NCBI GenBank assembly: GCA_963692975.2
Contig: CAXMMR010000018.1
Span: 84,698-148,697, forward strand
Reading direction: 5' to 3'
DNA length: 64,000 nt
Source: CAXMMR01 sp963692975
GTDB taxonomy: Bacteria > Pseudomonadota > Alphaproteobacteria > Acetobacterales > Acetobacteraceae
Both the position numbers and the translations under genes were made by a program. Shown here one piece after another: positions 52,166 to 59,901 of the stretch; the stretch's first letter is position 1, and every line of letters begins with the position of its first letter. Below the pieces are notes generated by a model, which saw only the letters and a program-made list of their open reading frames with translations, searched no databases and was not told where the DNA came from.

Positions 52166-53236
52166 TTAGTAAGAACGACGGGTGAAGTACAAGACAACAA
52201 GGCTGGCGGTTAGAAGCAAGACGGCCATCGTTTGGTGCGCCACCGCAAGCGGGATCGGCACTACCCAGAGCAGCGTGCTCACGCCCAGCGCGTACTGCGC
52301 CACCACGGCGACGCCCAACACGCCCACCGCGCGGCGCGCCGGCAGCGGCTGCGGCCGCAGCAATCCAAACGCCAACGTCGCCAGCACGATCACCGCCGTC
52401 AGGCTGGCCAGGAAGCGATGGTCGAACTGCACCGCCGAGACGTTCTCGAACGCGTTGCGCCACCAAGGGTCCAGCCTGGCCCAGCTCTCCGGCACCAGAT
52501 GGCCGTCCATGAGTGGAAAACTGTTGTAGGTCAGTCCGGCATGCAGCCCGGCGGTGAACCCGCCCGCCACGATCGTCAGCGCCACGCACAGGCAGCTCGC
52601 CACCGCCAGCCGCCGCAACACCGGCCCGCCGCCACCCCGCCTCGCCGGCCGCAGCACCGCCAGCCCCAGCCAGAGCACCGCCGCATACAGGCACAGAGCC
52701 AGCACCAGGTGCACCACCAGCCGGTACGGCGACACCGCCGTGCTGTCGGGAAAGAAGCCGGAGGCGACCATGAACCAGCCGACCGCCCCCTGCAGCCCGC
52801 CCAGCACGAACAGCAACGCCAGCCTTGGCAGCAACCGCCGCGACAGCGCGCCGCGCACCGCGAACCACAGCATCGGGACGAAGAAGACGACGCCCATAAG
52901 CCGTCCCCACAGCCGGTGCGTCCACTCCAGCCAGAAGATGTGCTTGAACCCGTCGAGCCCGAAACCCTGGTTGACCAGGGCGTATTGCGGGATCTGCCGA
53001 TACAGCCCGTAGAGCCGCCGCCACTCCGCCTCGCTCAGCGGCGGCAGCACGCCGCGGAACGGCGCCCACTCCATGATCGACAAACCCGAGCCGGTCAGCC
53101 GCGTCGCCCCGCCGAGCACCACCATCACCAGGATCATCCCGGCGACACAGAACAGCCAGGCAGCGACCGCCCGCCGGTCGCGCTCGCGCACCAGGGGCGC
53201 AGGGCCGGGCGGAAACTCACGCATGTCGAACGGCAT
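52166..53236 (-). CDS. ctaA: Haem A synthase (COX15/CtaA)
   Basis: This 356-residue, eight-span membrane enzyme oxidises the methyl group of haem O to a formyl, giving haem A for cytochrome aa3 oxidase. It shows GGATRLTGSGLSIMEWAPFRG after the first span and the four haem-ligand histidines in HIFWLEWTHRLWGRLMG, LVVHLVLALCLY, FDHRFLASLTA and LAVAHQTMAVLLL. YNSFPLMDGHLVPE is a COX15 signature, so it is the alphaproteobacterial/mitochondrial type. ATG 53236 is used; ATG 53224 is an alternative, and the longer frame upstream crosses the 25-bp repeats. Confidence 0.93.
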   Translation of the reverse strand: MPFDMREFPPGPAPLVRERDRRAVAAWLFCVAGMILVMVVLGGATRLTGSGLSIMEWAPFRGVLPPLSEAEWRRLYGLYRQIPQYALVNQGFGLDGFKHIFWLEWTHRLWGRLMGVVFFVPMLWFAVRGALSRRLLPRLALLFVLGGLQGAVGWFMVASGFFPDSTAVSPYRLVVHLVLALCLYAAVLWLGLAVLRPARRGGGGPVLRRLAVASCLCVALTIVAGGFTAGLHAGLTYNSFPLMDGHLVPESWARLDPWWRNAFENVSAVQFDHRFLASLTAVIVLATLAFGLLRPQPLPARRAVGVLGVAVVAQYALGVSTLLWVVPIPLAVAHQTMAVLLLTASLVVLYFTRRSY

Positions 53237-53260
53237 TGGCGCCAGGGCCCTCTCAGCGTC

Positions 53261-53350
53261 GCAGCTTGCCTGCGCAGATTGCATCGCAGCTTGTCTGCGC
53301 GGACGGCGACGCAGCTTGTCTGCGCGGCCGGCAACGCAGCTTGCCGTGGC
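53261..53350. repeat. Direct repeats with an exact 25-bp period
   Basis: GCAGCTTG starts at 53261, 53286, 53311 and 53336. The first three units continue yCTGCGC and the last is partial (GCAGCTTGCCGTGG). They lie in the divergent region between ctaA and the GT2 gene. The spacing of about 2.4 helical turns would place proteins on nearly the same DNA face. Confidence 0.85.
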
Positions 53351-53380
53351 CGGAGCGCCGGTGCTACCCGCCCCACAAAG

Positions 53381-54133
53381 ATGAGCACTGCCACAAGCGA
53401 TCCAAGCCCCGCCGAGCCGTCGATATCGGTGCTGTTGAGCGTCGTCGTCCCGGTGCGCAACGAGGCGGACAACATCGGCCCGCTCGTCGACGAGATCGCC
53501 GCAGCACTCGCGGCAACGGCGCACGAGATCGTCTACGTCGATGACGGCAGCACCGACGCGACCCCGGCCCGCCTCGCCGACGCCGCCGCCCGCCTGGGCG
53601 TCCGCTCGCTGCGCCACCGCGCCAGCTGCGGCCAGAGTGCGGCGGTGGTCAGCGGCGTGCGCGCCGCCCGCGGCGCCTGGATCGCGACCCTCGACGGCGA
53701 CGGCCAGAACGTCCCGGCCGACATCCCGAGCCTGCTCGCCCGCGCCCTGGCCGAGCCGGACAACGCCCGCCTGCTGATCGCCGGCCATCGCACCAAGCGC
53801 CGCGACAGCCTCGCCAAGCGCCTCGCCTCGCGCGCCGCCAACCGCATCCGCATCGCCCTGCTGCACGACGCGACGCCGGACACCGGCTGCGGCCTGAAAC
53901 TGTTCCGGCGCGACGCCTTCCTCGAGCTGCCCGCCTTCGACCACATGCACCGCTATCTGCCGGCTTTGTTCATCCGCGCCGGCGGCCGGGTGATCTCGGT
54001 GCCCGTCGACCACCGCCCCCGCACCCGCGGCGCCTCGAACTACGGCACCCTGGATCGCCTCTGGGTCGGCATCTTCGACCTCGTCGGCGTCTCCTGGCTG
54101 CAGCGCCGCTGGAAGCGCCCGGTCATCGAGTGA
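53381..54133 (+). CDS. Family 2 glycosyltransferase (dolichol-phosphate-mannosyltransferase-like)
   Basis: This 250-residue GT-A fold enzyme shows SVVVPVRNEADNIGPLVDEIAAAL (nucleotide-sugar start), YVDDGSTDATPARL, WIATLDGDGQNVPADIP (metal-binding DxD-like) and DTGCGLKLFRRDAFLELP...HRYLPALFIRAGG, followed by VPVDHRPRTRGASNYGTLDRLWVGIFDLVGVSWLQRRW. This is the polyprenyl-phosphate glycosyltransferase branch without C-terminal membrane spans. The product would be a lipid-linked sugar for envelope glycans. The TVP38-like gene follows after 227 bp on the same strand. Confidence 0.88.
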   Translation: MSTATSDPSPAEPSISVLLSVVVPVRNEADNIGPLVDEIAAALAATAHEIVYVDDGSTDATPARLADAAARLGVRSLRHRASCGQSAAVVSGVRAARGAWIATLDGDGQNVPADIPSLLARALAEPDNARLLIAGHRTKRRDSLAKRLASRAANRIRIALLHDATPDTGCGLKLFRRDAFLELPAFDHMHRYLPALFIRAGGRVISVPVDHRPRTRGASNYGTLDRLWVGIFDLVGVSWLQRRWKRPVIE

Positions 54134-54205
54134 CCTGCGGATGAAACGATGCGCCGATCGTGCTAGCACTGCTCTGAGGTGAGGCCTCCCGCCAGTGCGC
54201 CAGAC

Positions 54206-54225
54206 ATCTTGCCTATAGGCAAGAT
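54206..54225. promoter_or_regulatory. Perfect 20-bp palindrome in GT2-TVP38 gap
   Basis: ATCTTGCCTATAGGCAAGAT is fully self-complementary. No T-run follows, so it is more likely an operator or a relic of a mobile-element end than an intrinsic terminator. Confidence 0.5.
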
Positions 54226-54360
54226 TTCCGCAACACACTGAAAAACAACAATAGTTTTTTGGGAGAGTGGGGCGATTGCCCAAATGCGCCCCTGCCGGCC
54301 CTCCGAAGATCTTGCGGTATTTCGCCCATCACGACCATCCGCAGCTTTGAAGAAGCTCGC

Positions 54361-54993
54361 GTGAGGGCCCTGGCCAAGCCGCTGCTGCTGCTCGTCGGCC
54401 TGCTGCTCGCCGGCGCCGCCCTGCGGCTGGTTCAGATGCAGGGCGGCGCCAACCTGCTCGCCGGCCTCTCGGCCTCGCGCGACCCGCGCGCCGCCCTCGG
54501 CCTGGTGGCGCTCGGCACCCTGTTCTGCGCCGTCGGCCTGCCGCGCCAGCTGGTCGCGTTCGCCGCCGCCTACGCCTTCGGCGCCGCCGTCGGCGCCCTG
54601 CTCGCCCTGCTCGTCCAGGTGCTGAGCTGCGGCGCCGACTTCGCCTGGGCCCGCGCCGTCGCCCGCGACTGGGCCTCGCGACGCATCGCCGCCTCGCCCC
54701 GCCTCGCCCGGCTCGATGGCCGCCTCGCCGCCCACCCGTTCAGCGCCACCCTGACGCTGCGACTGCTGCCAGTCGGCAACAACCTGCTGCTCAACCTGCT
54801 CGCCGGCGTCTCCGCCGTGCCGGCGACGCCGTTCCTGGCCGCCTCGACGCTCGGCTACCTGCCCCAGACGGTGGTGTTCGCCCTCATCGGCAGCGGCGCC
54901 CATGTCGACCGCGGCACCCAGCTGCTGGTCGGCGTCGCACTGTTTGCAGTTTCCGCAATTGTTGGGCTGCTTCTGCTCCGCAGGAGCAAGTAA
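54361..54993 (+). CDS. TVP38/TMEM64-family membrane protein
   Basis: This 210-residue DedA-superfamily (VTT domain) membrane protein has about five hydrophobic segments: LLLLVGLLLAGAALRLV, then ALGTLFCAVGLPRQLVAFAAAYAFGAAVGALLALLVQVLSCGADFAWAR, the Arg/Pro-containing TLRLLPVGNNLLLNLLAGVSAV re-entrant region and a final pair of spans. Such proteins are thought to act in phospholipid or polyprenyl-phosphate movement. Next to a polyprenyl-sugar-type glycosyltransferase this fits (inference). GTG 54361 was chosen because the upstream frame lacks family similarity. The stop abuts repeat A4. Confidence 0.82.
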   Translation: MRALAKPLLLLVGLLLAGAALRLVQMQGGANLLAGLSASRDPRAALGLVALGTLFCAVGLPRQLVAFAAAYAFGAAVGALLALLVQVLSCGADFAWARAVARDWASRRIAASPRLARLDGRLAAHPFSATLTLRLLPVGNNLLLNLLAGVSAVPATPFLAASTLGYLPQTVVFALIGSGAHVDRGTQLLVGVALFAVSAIVGLLLLRRSK

Positions 54994-55095
54994 GCAAGCG
55001 CTTCTTTTTTGAAAAAAAGAAGCAAAAAACTTTTGTTCACGGACCTAATCGAACAGAAGTTTTTTGGTCCTTTTTTTCAAAAAAGGACTACTTGC
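54994..55095. repeat. A/T-arm palindromic dispersed repeat, copy A4
   Basis: It begins GCAAGCGCTTCTTTTTTG and ends CAAAAAAGGACTACTTGC, so the outer 5 bp (GCAAG/CTTGC) are inverted. Each half is a hairpin, and the core arms are CAAAAAACTTTTGTTC / GAACAGAAGTTTTTTG. It lies between convergent genes and contains the TAG stop of the M3 peptidase. Probable bidirectional terminator. Confidence 0.8.
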
Positions 55096-56743
55096 TTCCT
55101 TCCAAGGTCGCATCCACCTCTCGCGCCACCCCCGCCAGCACGCCCGGCTGAAACGGCGACGTCAGCCCCGCCGAGGCGACGAGCTCGCCGAACGGCGCCG
55201 AGCCGCCGCGCCCGGCAAGCTGGATGTAGGCGTCGAGCGCCCCGGCATAGTCGGTGCGCGAGCGCATCCAGAACTGCATCGCGCAGCACAGCGCCAGCGT
55301 GTAGTCGATGTAGTAGAAGGGCGCGCCGTAGATGTGCTGCTTGGCCTGCCAGAGCCCGCCCTTGGCCGGGTAGGCGATGTCGCCGTAATCGCTCCACGGC
55401 ATGTAGCGCCGCTCCAGGCGCTGCCAGGTCGCATGGCGCTCGGCCGGGCTCATCGTCGGCTTGGCGTAGACCTCGTGCTGGAAGTGGTCGACGCAGACGC
55501 CGTAGGGCAGGAACTGCAGCGAGCCGATCAGGTGCATGCGGCGGAAGCGGTCGGCCTGCGCCTCTCCGACCAGCCGGCCGATCTGCGGGTAGGACAGGAA
55601 CTCGAGCCCCATCGAGTTGATCTCGGCCGCCTCCATCGTCGGCCAGAGCAGGTCGATACCCGGCTGATGACGGCTTTGCCAATTCTGGAAGGCGTGCCCC
55701 ATCTCGTGGGTGAAGACGTTGATGTCGTCCGCGGTGCCGTTGAAGTTGGCGAAGATGAACGGCACGCCGTGGGTCGGAAACGAGGTGCAAAAGCCGCCGC
55801 CGGCCTTTCCGGGCCGGTTCTTCAGGTCGAGCAGCCCGCCCTCGACCATCTCGCGATAAAAGCCGCCCATGCGCGGGTCCATGGCGTCGAATAGGCCCTG
55901 CGCCGTGCCGACCAGGAAGTCATGGTCGCCGGCGGGGCCCGGGTTGCCGGCCGCGTCGATCAGGCCCTCGTCCCAGTAGCGCAGTTGGTCCCAGCCATTC
56001 TCGACACGGCGTTGCTCCAGCAGACGGCCCACCAGAGGCGTGACGTGCGTCGCCACCTCGTCGCGGTAGCGCGCCACCTCCTCCGGACCGTAATCGGTGC
56101 GGCGCAGGCGGCGATAGGCGAGCGGCGTGTAGCTCGGCAGGCCGAGGGTGCGGGCCATGCCGTGCCGAAGCTGCACCAGCTCGTCATAGAGCCCGTCCAG
56201 CGCCTCGCCATTGGCCTCGAAGAACGCCCAACGCGCCTGCTGCGCCCGGTGGCGAAGCGCCCGGTCCGGGTTGGTCGTGTACGGCGACAGCCCGGCCAGG
56301 TTGACGGTCGCGCCGTCGATCTCGATCGCTGCCGAAGCCATCAGCGCGGTGTAGCGGGCAGCCAGCCGACTCTCCTCCTCGAGCGAGCCTGCGATCGCCG
56401 GGTCGAAGGTGGTCAGGTCGTTCTGCCACAGCCGCTGCACATAGCTCGGCGCGTCGACCCCGCGCAGCAGCCGGCGCTTGATCCCGATCTCGTGCTCGGT
56501 CGCGACCGGCGCCAGCGCGTCGGCGTAGTCGCGCTGCTGCTTGGCGGCCGCGTCCGTCGTGTCCTGCTCGAAGCGCAGCGACACCAGGCTGCTCCAGCTC
56601 TCGTAGCGGCGCCGAGCCGCGTCAAACGCCTCCCGCGCCTCCGCCTCGGAGCCATCGTCGAGCAGACGCGCGATCGCGTTATACTCGGCGGCGAGCGTCT
56701 CGGCGGTCGGCGTCGGGACGGCGATCTCGGCAAAACTCAGCAT
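55088..56743 (-). CDS. M3-family oligoendopeptidase (PepF-like)
   Basis: This 551-residue zinc metallopeptidase hydrolyses oligopeptides in the cytoplasm. The catalytic motif NVFTHEMGHAFQNWQS (HExxH) is followed about 28 residues later by the third ligand region MEAAEINSMGLEFLS, as in PepF/thimet-type enzymes. The C-terminal GDIAYPAKGGLWQAKQHIYGAPFYYIDYTLA is a typical substrate-binding part. The length (about 550) fits the shorter M3 oligoendopeptidases. ATG 56743 lies 7 bp from the phasin stop upstream, so it is probably cotranscribed after the phasin gene. Confidence 0.9.
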   Translation of the reverse strand: MLSFAEIAVPTPTAETLAAEYNAIARLLDDGSEAEAREAFDAARRRYESWSSLVSLRFEQDTTDAAAKQQRDYADALAPVATEHEIGIKRRLLRGVDAPSYVQRLWQNDLTTFDPAIAGSLEEESRLAARYTALMASAAIEIDGATVNLAGLSPYTTNPDRALRHRAQQARWAFFEANGEALDGLYDELVQLRHGMARTLGLPSYTPLAYRRLRRTDYGPEEVARYRDEVATHVTPLVGRLLEQRRVENGWDQLRYWDEGLIDAAGNPGPAGDHDFLVGTAQGLFDAMDPRMGGFYREMVEGGLLDLKNRPGKAGGGFCTSFPTHGVPFIFANFNGTADDINVFTHEMGHAFQNWQSRHQPGIDLLWPTMEAAEINSMGLEFLSYPQIGRLVGEAQADRFRRMHLIGSLQFLPYGVCVDHFQHEVYAKPTMSPAERHATWQRLERRYMPWSDYGDIAYPAKGGLWQAKQHIYGAPFYYIDYTLALCCAMQFWMRSRTDYAGALDAYIQLAGRGGSAPFGELVASAGLTSPFQPGVLAGVAREVDATLEGSK

Positions 56744-56750
56744 CCCGCTA

Positions 56751-57353
56751 TCAGGCCCGCTTGCCCGAAGTCTCGATGATGCCGCGGACCTCGTCGAGCG
56801 CCGCCGTGAAGCGCTGGTTGAGCAGCATCAGCGCCTCGCCGTTGCTCTTCTGGATCAGCTCGCCAAGCTCGCGCATGTTGGTCACGGCCTGCTCGTAGGA
56901 GCGCTTGAGCAGGTCCGCCTGGCGCGCGGCCTTGACCTGCGGCGGCTCGGGGGCGGCCAGCTCGCGGACCTGCTCGGTGAGCTCCGCCATCGTTTGCTGC
57001 ATGATCTCCATGTGACGGCGGGCGACGACCTGCGCGCCCTCCATCGCCACCCGGTTGGCCGCCGAGAGCACCTCGACGTTGCGCCGGTGCGCCGACAGCA
57101 GCGCCTCCATGTCCGGCGCCGCGGGCAGCTTCAGCTCGGCAAACATCTTGCTGAAGTCGCCGAGCATCTTGCTCTGCATCTCGGCGGCCTGGCGGGTCGC
57201 ACGGCCCGCCTGATCATTGGCGGCGGCGGCGATGCTCTCGCCGGTGGCGGCCGCCTCGCGGGCGATCTCGGCGCCCGCATCCACGGTGGTGCGCGCCGCG
57301 TCGCTGCTCTTTGCGACGCCTTTGGCCATCGGCGTGCCGGTCTGTTCTGCCAT
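56751..57353 (-). CDS. Phasin family protein
   Basis: This 200-residue, almost entirely helical Ala-rich protein has the phasin domain (about residues 45-160: AAEMQSKMLGDFSKMFAELKLPAAPDMEALLSAHRRNVEVLSAANRVAMEGAQVVARRHMEIMQQTMAELTEQVRELA). Phasins coat polyhydroxyalkanoate granules and control their size. AGGAGGG precedes ATG 57353. It follows a TetR regulator gene on the same strand after about 105 bp, and the peptidase gene follows after 7 bp. Confidence 0.88.
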   Translation of the reverse strand: MAEQTGTPMAKGVAKSSDAARTTVDAGAEIAREAAATGESIAAAANDQAGRATRQAAEMQSKMLGDFSKMFAELKLPAAPDMEALLSAHRRNVEVLSAANRVAMEGAQVVARRHMEIMQQTMAELTEQVRELAAPEPPQVKAARQADLLKRSYEQAVTNMRELGELIQKSNGEALMLLNQRFTAALDEVRGIIETSGKRA

Positions 57354-57457
57354 GGAACCCTCCTGCGGCGAGCGGAGCGTGCTCGCTTGTGATGAGGGAA
57401 CGCCGGCGGCGGCGATCGGCTTCACGGGCCTGCACGCCGTGTGCTGGCGACGACTGA

Positions 57458-58150
57458 TCAGGGCGGCGAGGCTGGCGGCGGCGTGTCCGGCGGCGGCGGC
57501 GGGTCGATGGTCTCCACGATGCCGAGCTCGGCCGCCTCTTCGGCCGACATCTCCGGCGCGTTGAACGACTGGCTTGCCTCGCCGCCGGCGGCCGCGCGGC
57601 CGCCGAGCCAGCCTGCCAACTGCTCGGCCCGGTCGAGCGCCCGGTCGAGCGCTGCCATGGTGGTCGAGAGGTCCAGGCTCTCGTCCTGGCGCCAGGCGCG
57701 CACCGTCCACAGCCAAACGGCGGTCAGCCCGTCGACGCGCAGCAGGCCGGTGAGCCCGGAGGCGGGGCAGCCGGCGGCCTCCAGCATCCAGCCCATCGAG
57801 CGCCCGGTGGCGCCGGCCAGCAGCACCGCCGCGCCGGGGTCGAGCGGCAGCGCGTCGAGCAGCGCCAGCACGCCGGCACGGTGCTGCTGCAGCACGTCGA
57901 AGCGGCTCATCAGCAGGTCAAACAGGCGCTCGCGCACGCTGCCCTCGGCGAGCGAGCTTTTCAGCGCCGCCTGGTCAGCAAGCACGCCGAAGCGCGCCAG
58001 GATCGCGCCCTTGACCGGAAAGCGGGTGCGCGCCTGCTCGAGCGGCAGGTTGGCGCGCCGCGCCGCCTCGGCGACGCTGACATTGCGCCAGCCCAGCTCT
58101 GCGGCCAGGGCGAAGGCGGAGCCGACTAGGGCGGAATCGAAGTCATCCAT
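57458..58150 (-). CDS. TetR-like transcriptional regulator
   Basis: This 230-residue protein has a TetR-type helix-turn-helix at residues 5-45 (LVGSAFALAAELGWRNVSVAEAARRANLPLEQARTRFPVKGAILARFG), an all-helical ligand domain, and an unusual Pro-rich tail (DPPPPPDTPPPASPP). The second half resembles regulators described near phasin or ubiquinone genes (COQ9-like folds share this helix-turn-helix), so COQ9-type is the alternative. It lies upstream of the phasin gene and could control it. No clear palindromic operator was seen in the 105-bp gap. Confidence 0.75.
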   Translation of the reverse strand: MDDFDSALVGSAFALAAELGWRNVSVAEAARRANLPLEQARTRFPVKGAILARFGVLADQAALKSSLAEGSVRERLFDLLMSRFDVLQQHRAGVLALLDALPLDPGAAVLLAGATGRSMGWMLEAAGCPASGLTGLLRVDGLTAVWLWTVRAWRQDESLDLSTTMAALDRALDRAEQLAGWLGGRAAAGGEASQSFNAPEMSAEEAAELGIVETIDPPPPPDTPPPASPP

Positions 58151-58178
58151 CGGCGCGACAATAGGATGGATCGTCAGG

Positions 58179-58308
58179 AAGGCCAGGGGCTTTGCCCCTG
58201 GACCCCATTAAAGGCGAAGCCTTTAAAAGCCTTTAAAATCCATCTCTTAACTAAATGGGGTCTGGGGCCTCGGGCCCCAGCGGGTCCAGGGCAGAGCCCT
58301 GGCCTTTC
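58179..58308. repeat. GC-rich palindromic dispersed repeat, copy B4 (compound)
   Basis: The longest copy: AAGGCCAGGGGCTTTGCCCC at the left, an AT-rich centre with repeated CTTTAAA, then GGGGTCTGGGGCCTCGGGCC and GGGTCCAGGGCAGAGCCCTGG at the right, inverted to the left arm. It separates proC from the TetR gene and touches the proC stop codon. Confidence 0.78.
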
Positions 58309-59103
58309 CTAGCGCGCCAGCTCTCGGGACCGTTCGGCGCAGGCAACCAGCGCGCGGCGCAGGCTGTCCGGCCAGGCCTCAGCGGCCATCAGCACGGCGA
58401 GCGCGCGCTCGGTGGTGCCGTTCGGGCTGGTGACGCCACGCCGCAGCGCCGCGGCGTCCTCCTCGCTGGCGGCGAGCAGAGCCCCCGAGCCGGTGACGGT
58501 CTGGCGCGCCAGCAGCCGGGCCAGCGCCGGCGGCAGGCCGAGCTCGACGCCGGTCTGCTCCATCAGCTCGGCGAGCAGAAACACGTAGGCCGGCCCGCTG
58601 CCGGACACCGCCGTGACCGCGTCCATCAGCCCCTCGTCGTCGATCCACGCCAGCTCGCCCGAGCTGCGCAGCAGCCGCTCGGCCAGGGCGTGCTGCGCCG
58701 CGCCGACCGCCGGATCGGCGTAGGCCACCGTCATGCCCTGCCCGATCGCCGCCGGCGTGTTCGGCATTGCCCGCACGATCGTCGCGGTCGCGAGCACCTC
58801 CGACAGCGATTGCACGCGGCACCCGGCCATGACGGAGATCACCAGCGCGTCGCCCACCCGTCCGGCCAGCGACGGCAGCACGCTGTCCGCCATCTGCGGC
58901 TTGACGGCGAGCACCACGACGTCGGGCCGGAAGGCGGCCGGCACCGCCTCGATCGAGGCGACGAGCCGATCGCCCTCGCGTCCGGCCTCGGCAAGCGCGG
59001 GGTCGACGATGACCGAGGGGGCCAACCCGCCAGCCCGCCAGCCCGCCAGCATCGCCCCGCCCATGCGTCCACAGCCGAGCAGTAAAATAGCCGGGTCGGA
59101 CAA
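58309..59103 (-). CDS. proC: Pyrroline-5-carboxylate reductase
   Basis: This 264-residue NADPH-dependent enzyme makes proline from pyrroline-5-carboxylate. The Rossmann start ILLLGCGRMGGAMLAGW is followed by VVLAVKPQ, VRAMPNTPAAIGQGMTVAY, and the active-site helix WIDDEGLMDAVTAVSGSGPAYVFLLAELMEQTGVELGLP. The C-terminal SPNGTTERALAVL (usually SPGGTT) completes the fold. The length is normal. It lies 43 bp downstream of ybjN, likely cotranscribed. The stop sits at repeat B4. Confidence 0.93.
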   Translation of the reverse strand: MSDPAILLLGCGRMGGAMLAGWRAGGLAPSVIVDPALAEAGREGDRLVASIEAVPAAFRPDVVVLAVKPQMADSVLPSLAGRVGDALVISVMAGCRVQSLSEVLATATIVRAMPNTPAAIGQGMTVAYADPAVGAAQHALAERLLRSSGELAWIDDEGLMDAVTAVSGSGPAYVFLLAELMEQTGVELGLPPALARLLARQTVTGSGALLAASEEDAAALRRGVTSPNGTTERALAVLMAAEAWPDSLRRALVACAERSRELAR

Positions 59104-59146
59104 CCCCTCAGAGCCCGTTTGAGAATGCGCTAGGGTTCAAATGGGC

Positions 59147-59650
59147 TCAGGCTTCGCCGGCGCATTCCAGCATGGCCGAGGCCAGCGCGTCGGTCGGCGT
59201 CTTGCCGCCCCAGAGCACGAACTGAAAGGCGGGGAAGAAGCGCTCGCACTCGGCGATCGCAATGTCGACCATGTCCTCCAGGCTCTCCGCCGAGGCCCCC
59301 GGCGCGCCGCGCAGCAGCACAGAATGGCGGAACAGCGGCATGCCGTCATCGGCATCCATGCCGAAATGGCCGATCCACAGCCGCTCATTGGCCAAAGCGA
59401 GCAGCTCGAACAAAGCGTGGCGTCGCTTGGCGGGCACCTTCAGGTCGAAGGTGCAGGTGAAATGCATGGCGCTGATCTCGCGCGACCAGCTGAAGTAGAG
59501 GCCGTAATCGCACCATTTGCCGGGCGCCTCGGCCGCCATCTCGGCGTCGCTGCGGCGGTCGAACACCCAGTCATTGGCGGCGACGATCTGCTCCATGACG
59601 TCGAGTGGGTTTGAGGCGGTCTCGGCGACTTCGTGGGACTGCACGCTCAT
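59147..59650 (-). CDS. YbjN domain-containing protein
   Basis: This 167-residue YbjN-family protein has a type III secretion chaperone-like fold. Visible elements are NPLDVMEQIVAANDWVFDRRSDAEM, GKWCDYGLYFSWSREISAMHFTCTFDLKVP, LFELLALANERLWIGHFGMD and LFRHSVLLRG. It is common next to proC in alphaproteobacteria, and the pair is probably one operon here. Function is poorly defined; it is considered a regulatory or chaperone-like cytosolic protein. Confidence 0.87.
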   Translation of the reverse strand: MSVQSHEVAETASNPLDVMEQIVAANDWVFDRRSDAEMAAEAPGKWCDYGLYFSWSREISAMHFTCTFDLKVPAKRRHALFELLALANERLWIGHFGMDADDGMPLFRHSVLLRGAPGASAESLEDMVDIAIAECERFFPAFQFVLWGGKTPTDALASAMLECAGEA

Positions 59651-59805
59651 GGCGGGGTCTCCCTTGCTGGAGGAAGGCCAAACTGACGCTGCCCGTTCGG
59701 GGTCGGGCGGCGGCTCGAGGCGACGGGCGAGGCGTGCGAGGGTCGCACCTGTTGAGACAACACCAACTTAGCGGCCCCTGGCGAGTCGTCGCAAGTCTTG
59801 GGCCC
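59651..59805. other. Intergenic region upstream of ybjN
   Basis: About 155 bp with the ybjN promoter side and no gene. It leads into the 16-bp tandem repeats. Confidence 0.35.
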
Positions 59806-59885
59806 GCATCGGTCGGGGTCCGCATCGCTTGGGCCCCGCATTGCTTAGGCCCCGCATCGCTTGGGCCCCGGATCGCTTCGCCATG
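59806..59885. repeat. Tandem repeat, 16-bp period
   Basis: The unit GCATCGCTTGGGCCCC starts at 59822, 59838 (two changes) and 59854. A diverged unit lies at 59806 and a partial one at 59870. It lies just beyond the stop of the large repeat protein. Confidence 0.85.
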
Positions 59886-59901
59886 AGAGCTGCTCACCCG
59901 C

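Noticed and set aside
52093..52200. Extended N-terminus of TldD
   Set aside because: It translates repeat B3 and sequence downstream of ctaA; TldD similarity starts at ATG 52092.
53261..53350. CRISPR-like array
   Set aside because: Units have a 25-bp period with only about 10 bp between cores, too short for spacers, and no cas genes are present.
57441..58211. Ser/Arg-rich plus-strand frame over the TetR-like gene
   Set aside because: It is the complementary reading of a high-GC gene with no domain signal; the minus strand has a clear helix-turn-helix.
59806..59885. CRISPR-like or attachment-site array
   Set aside because: The 16-bp units are contiguous with no spacers, and no integrase lies nearby.
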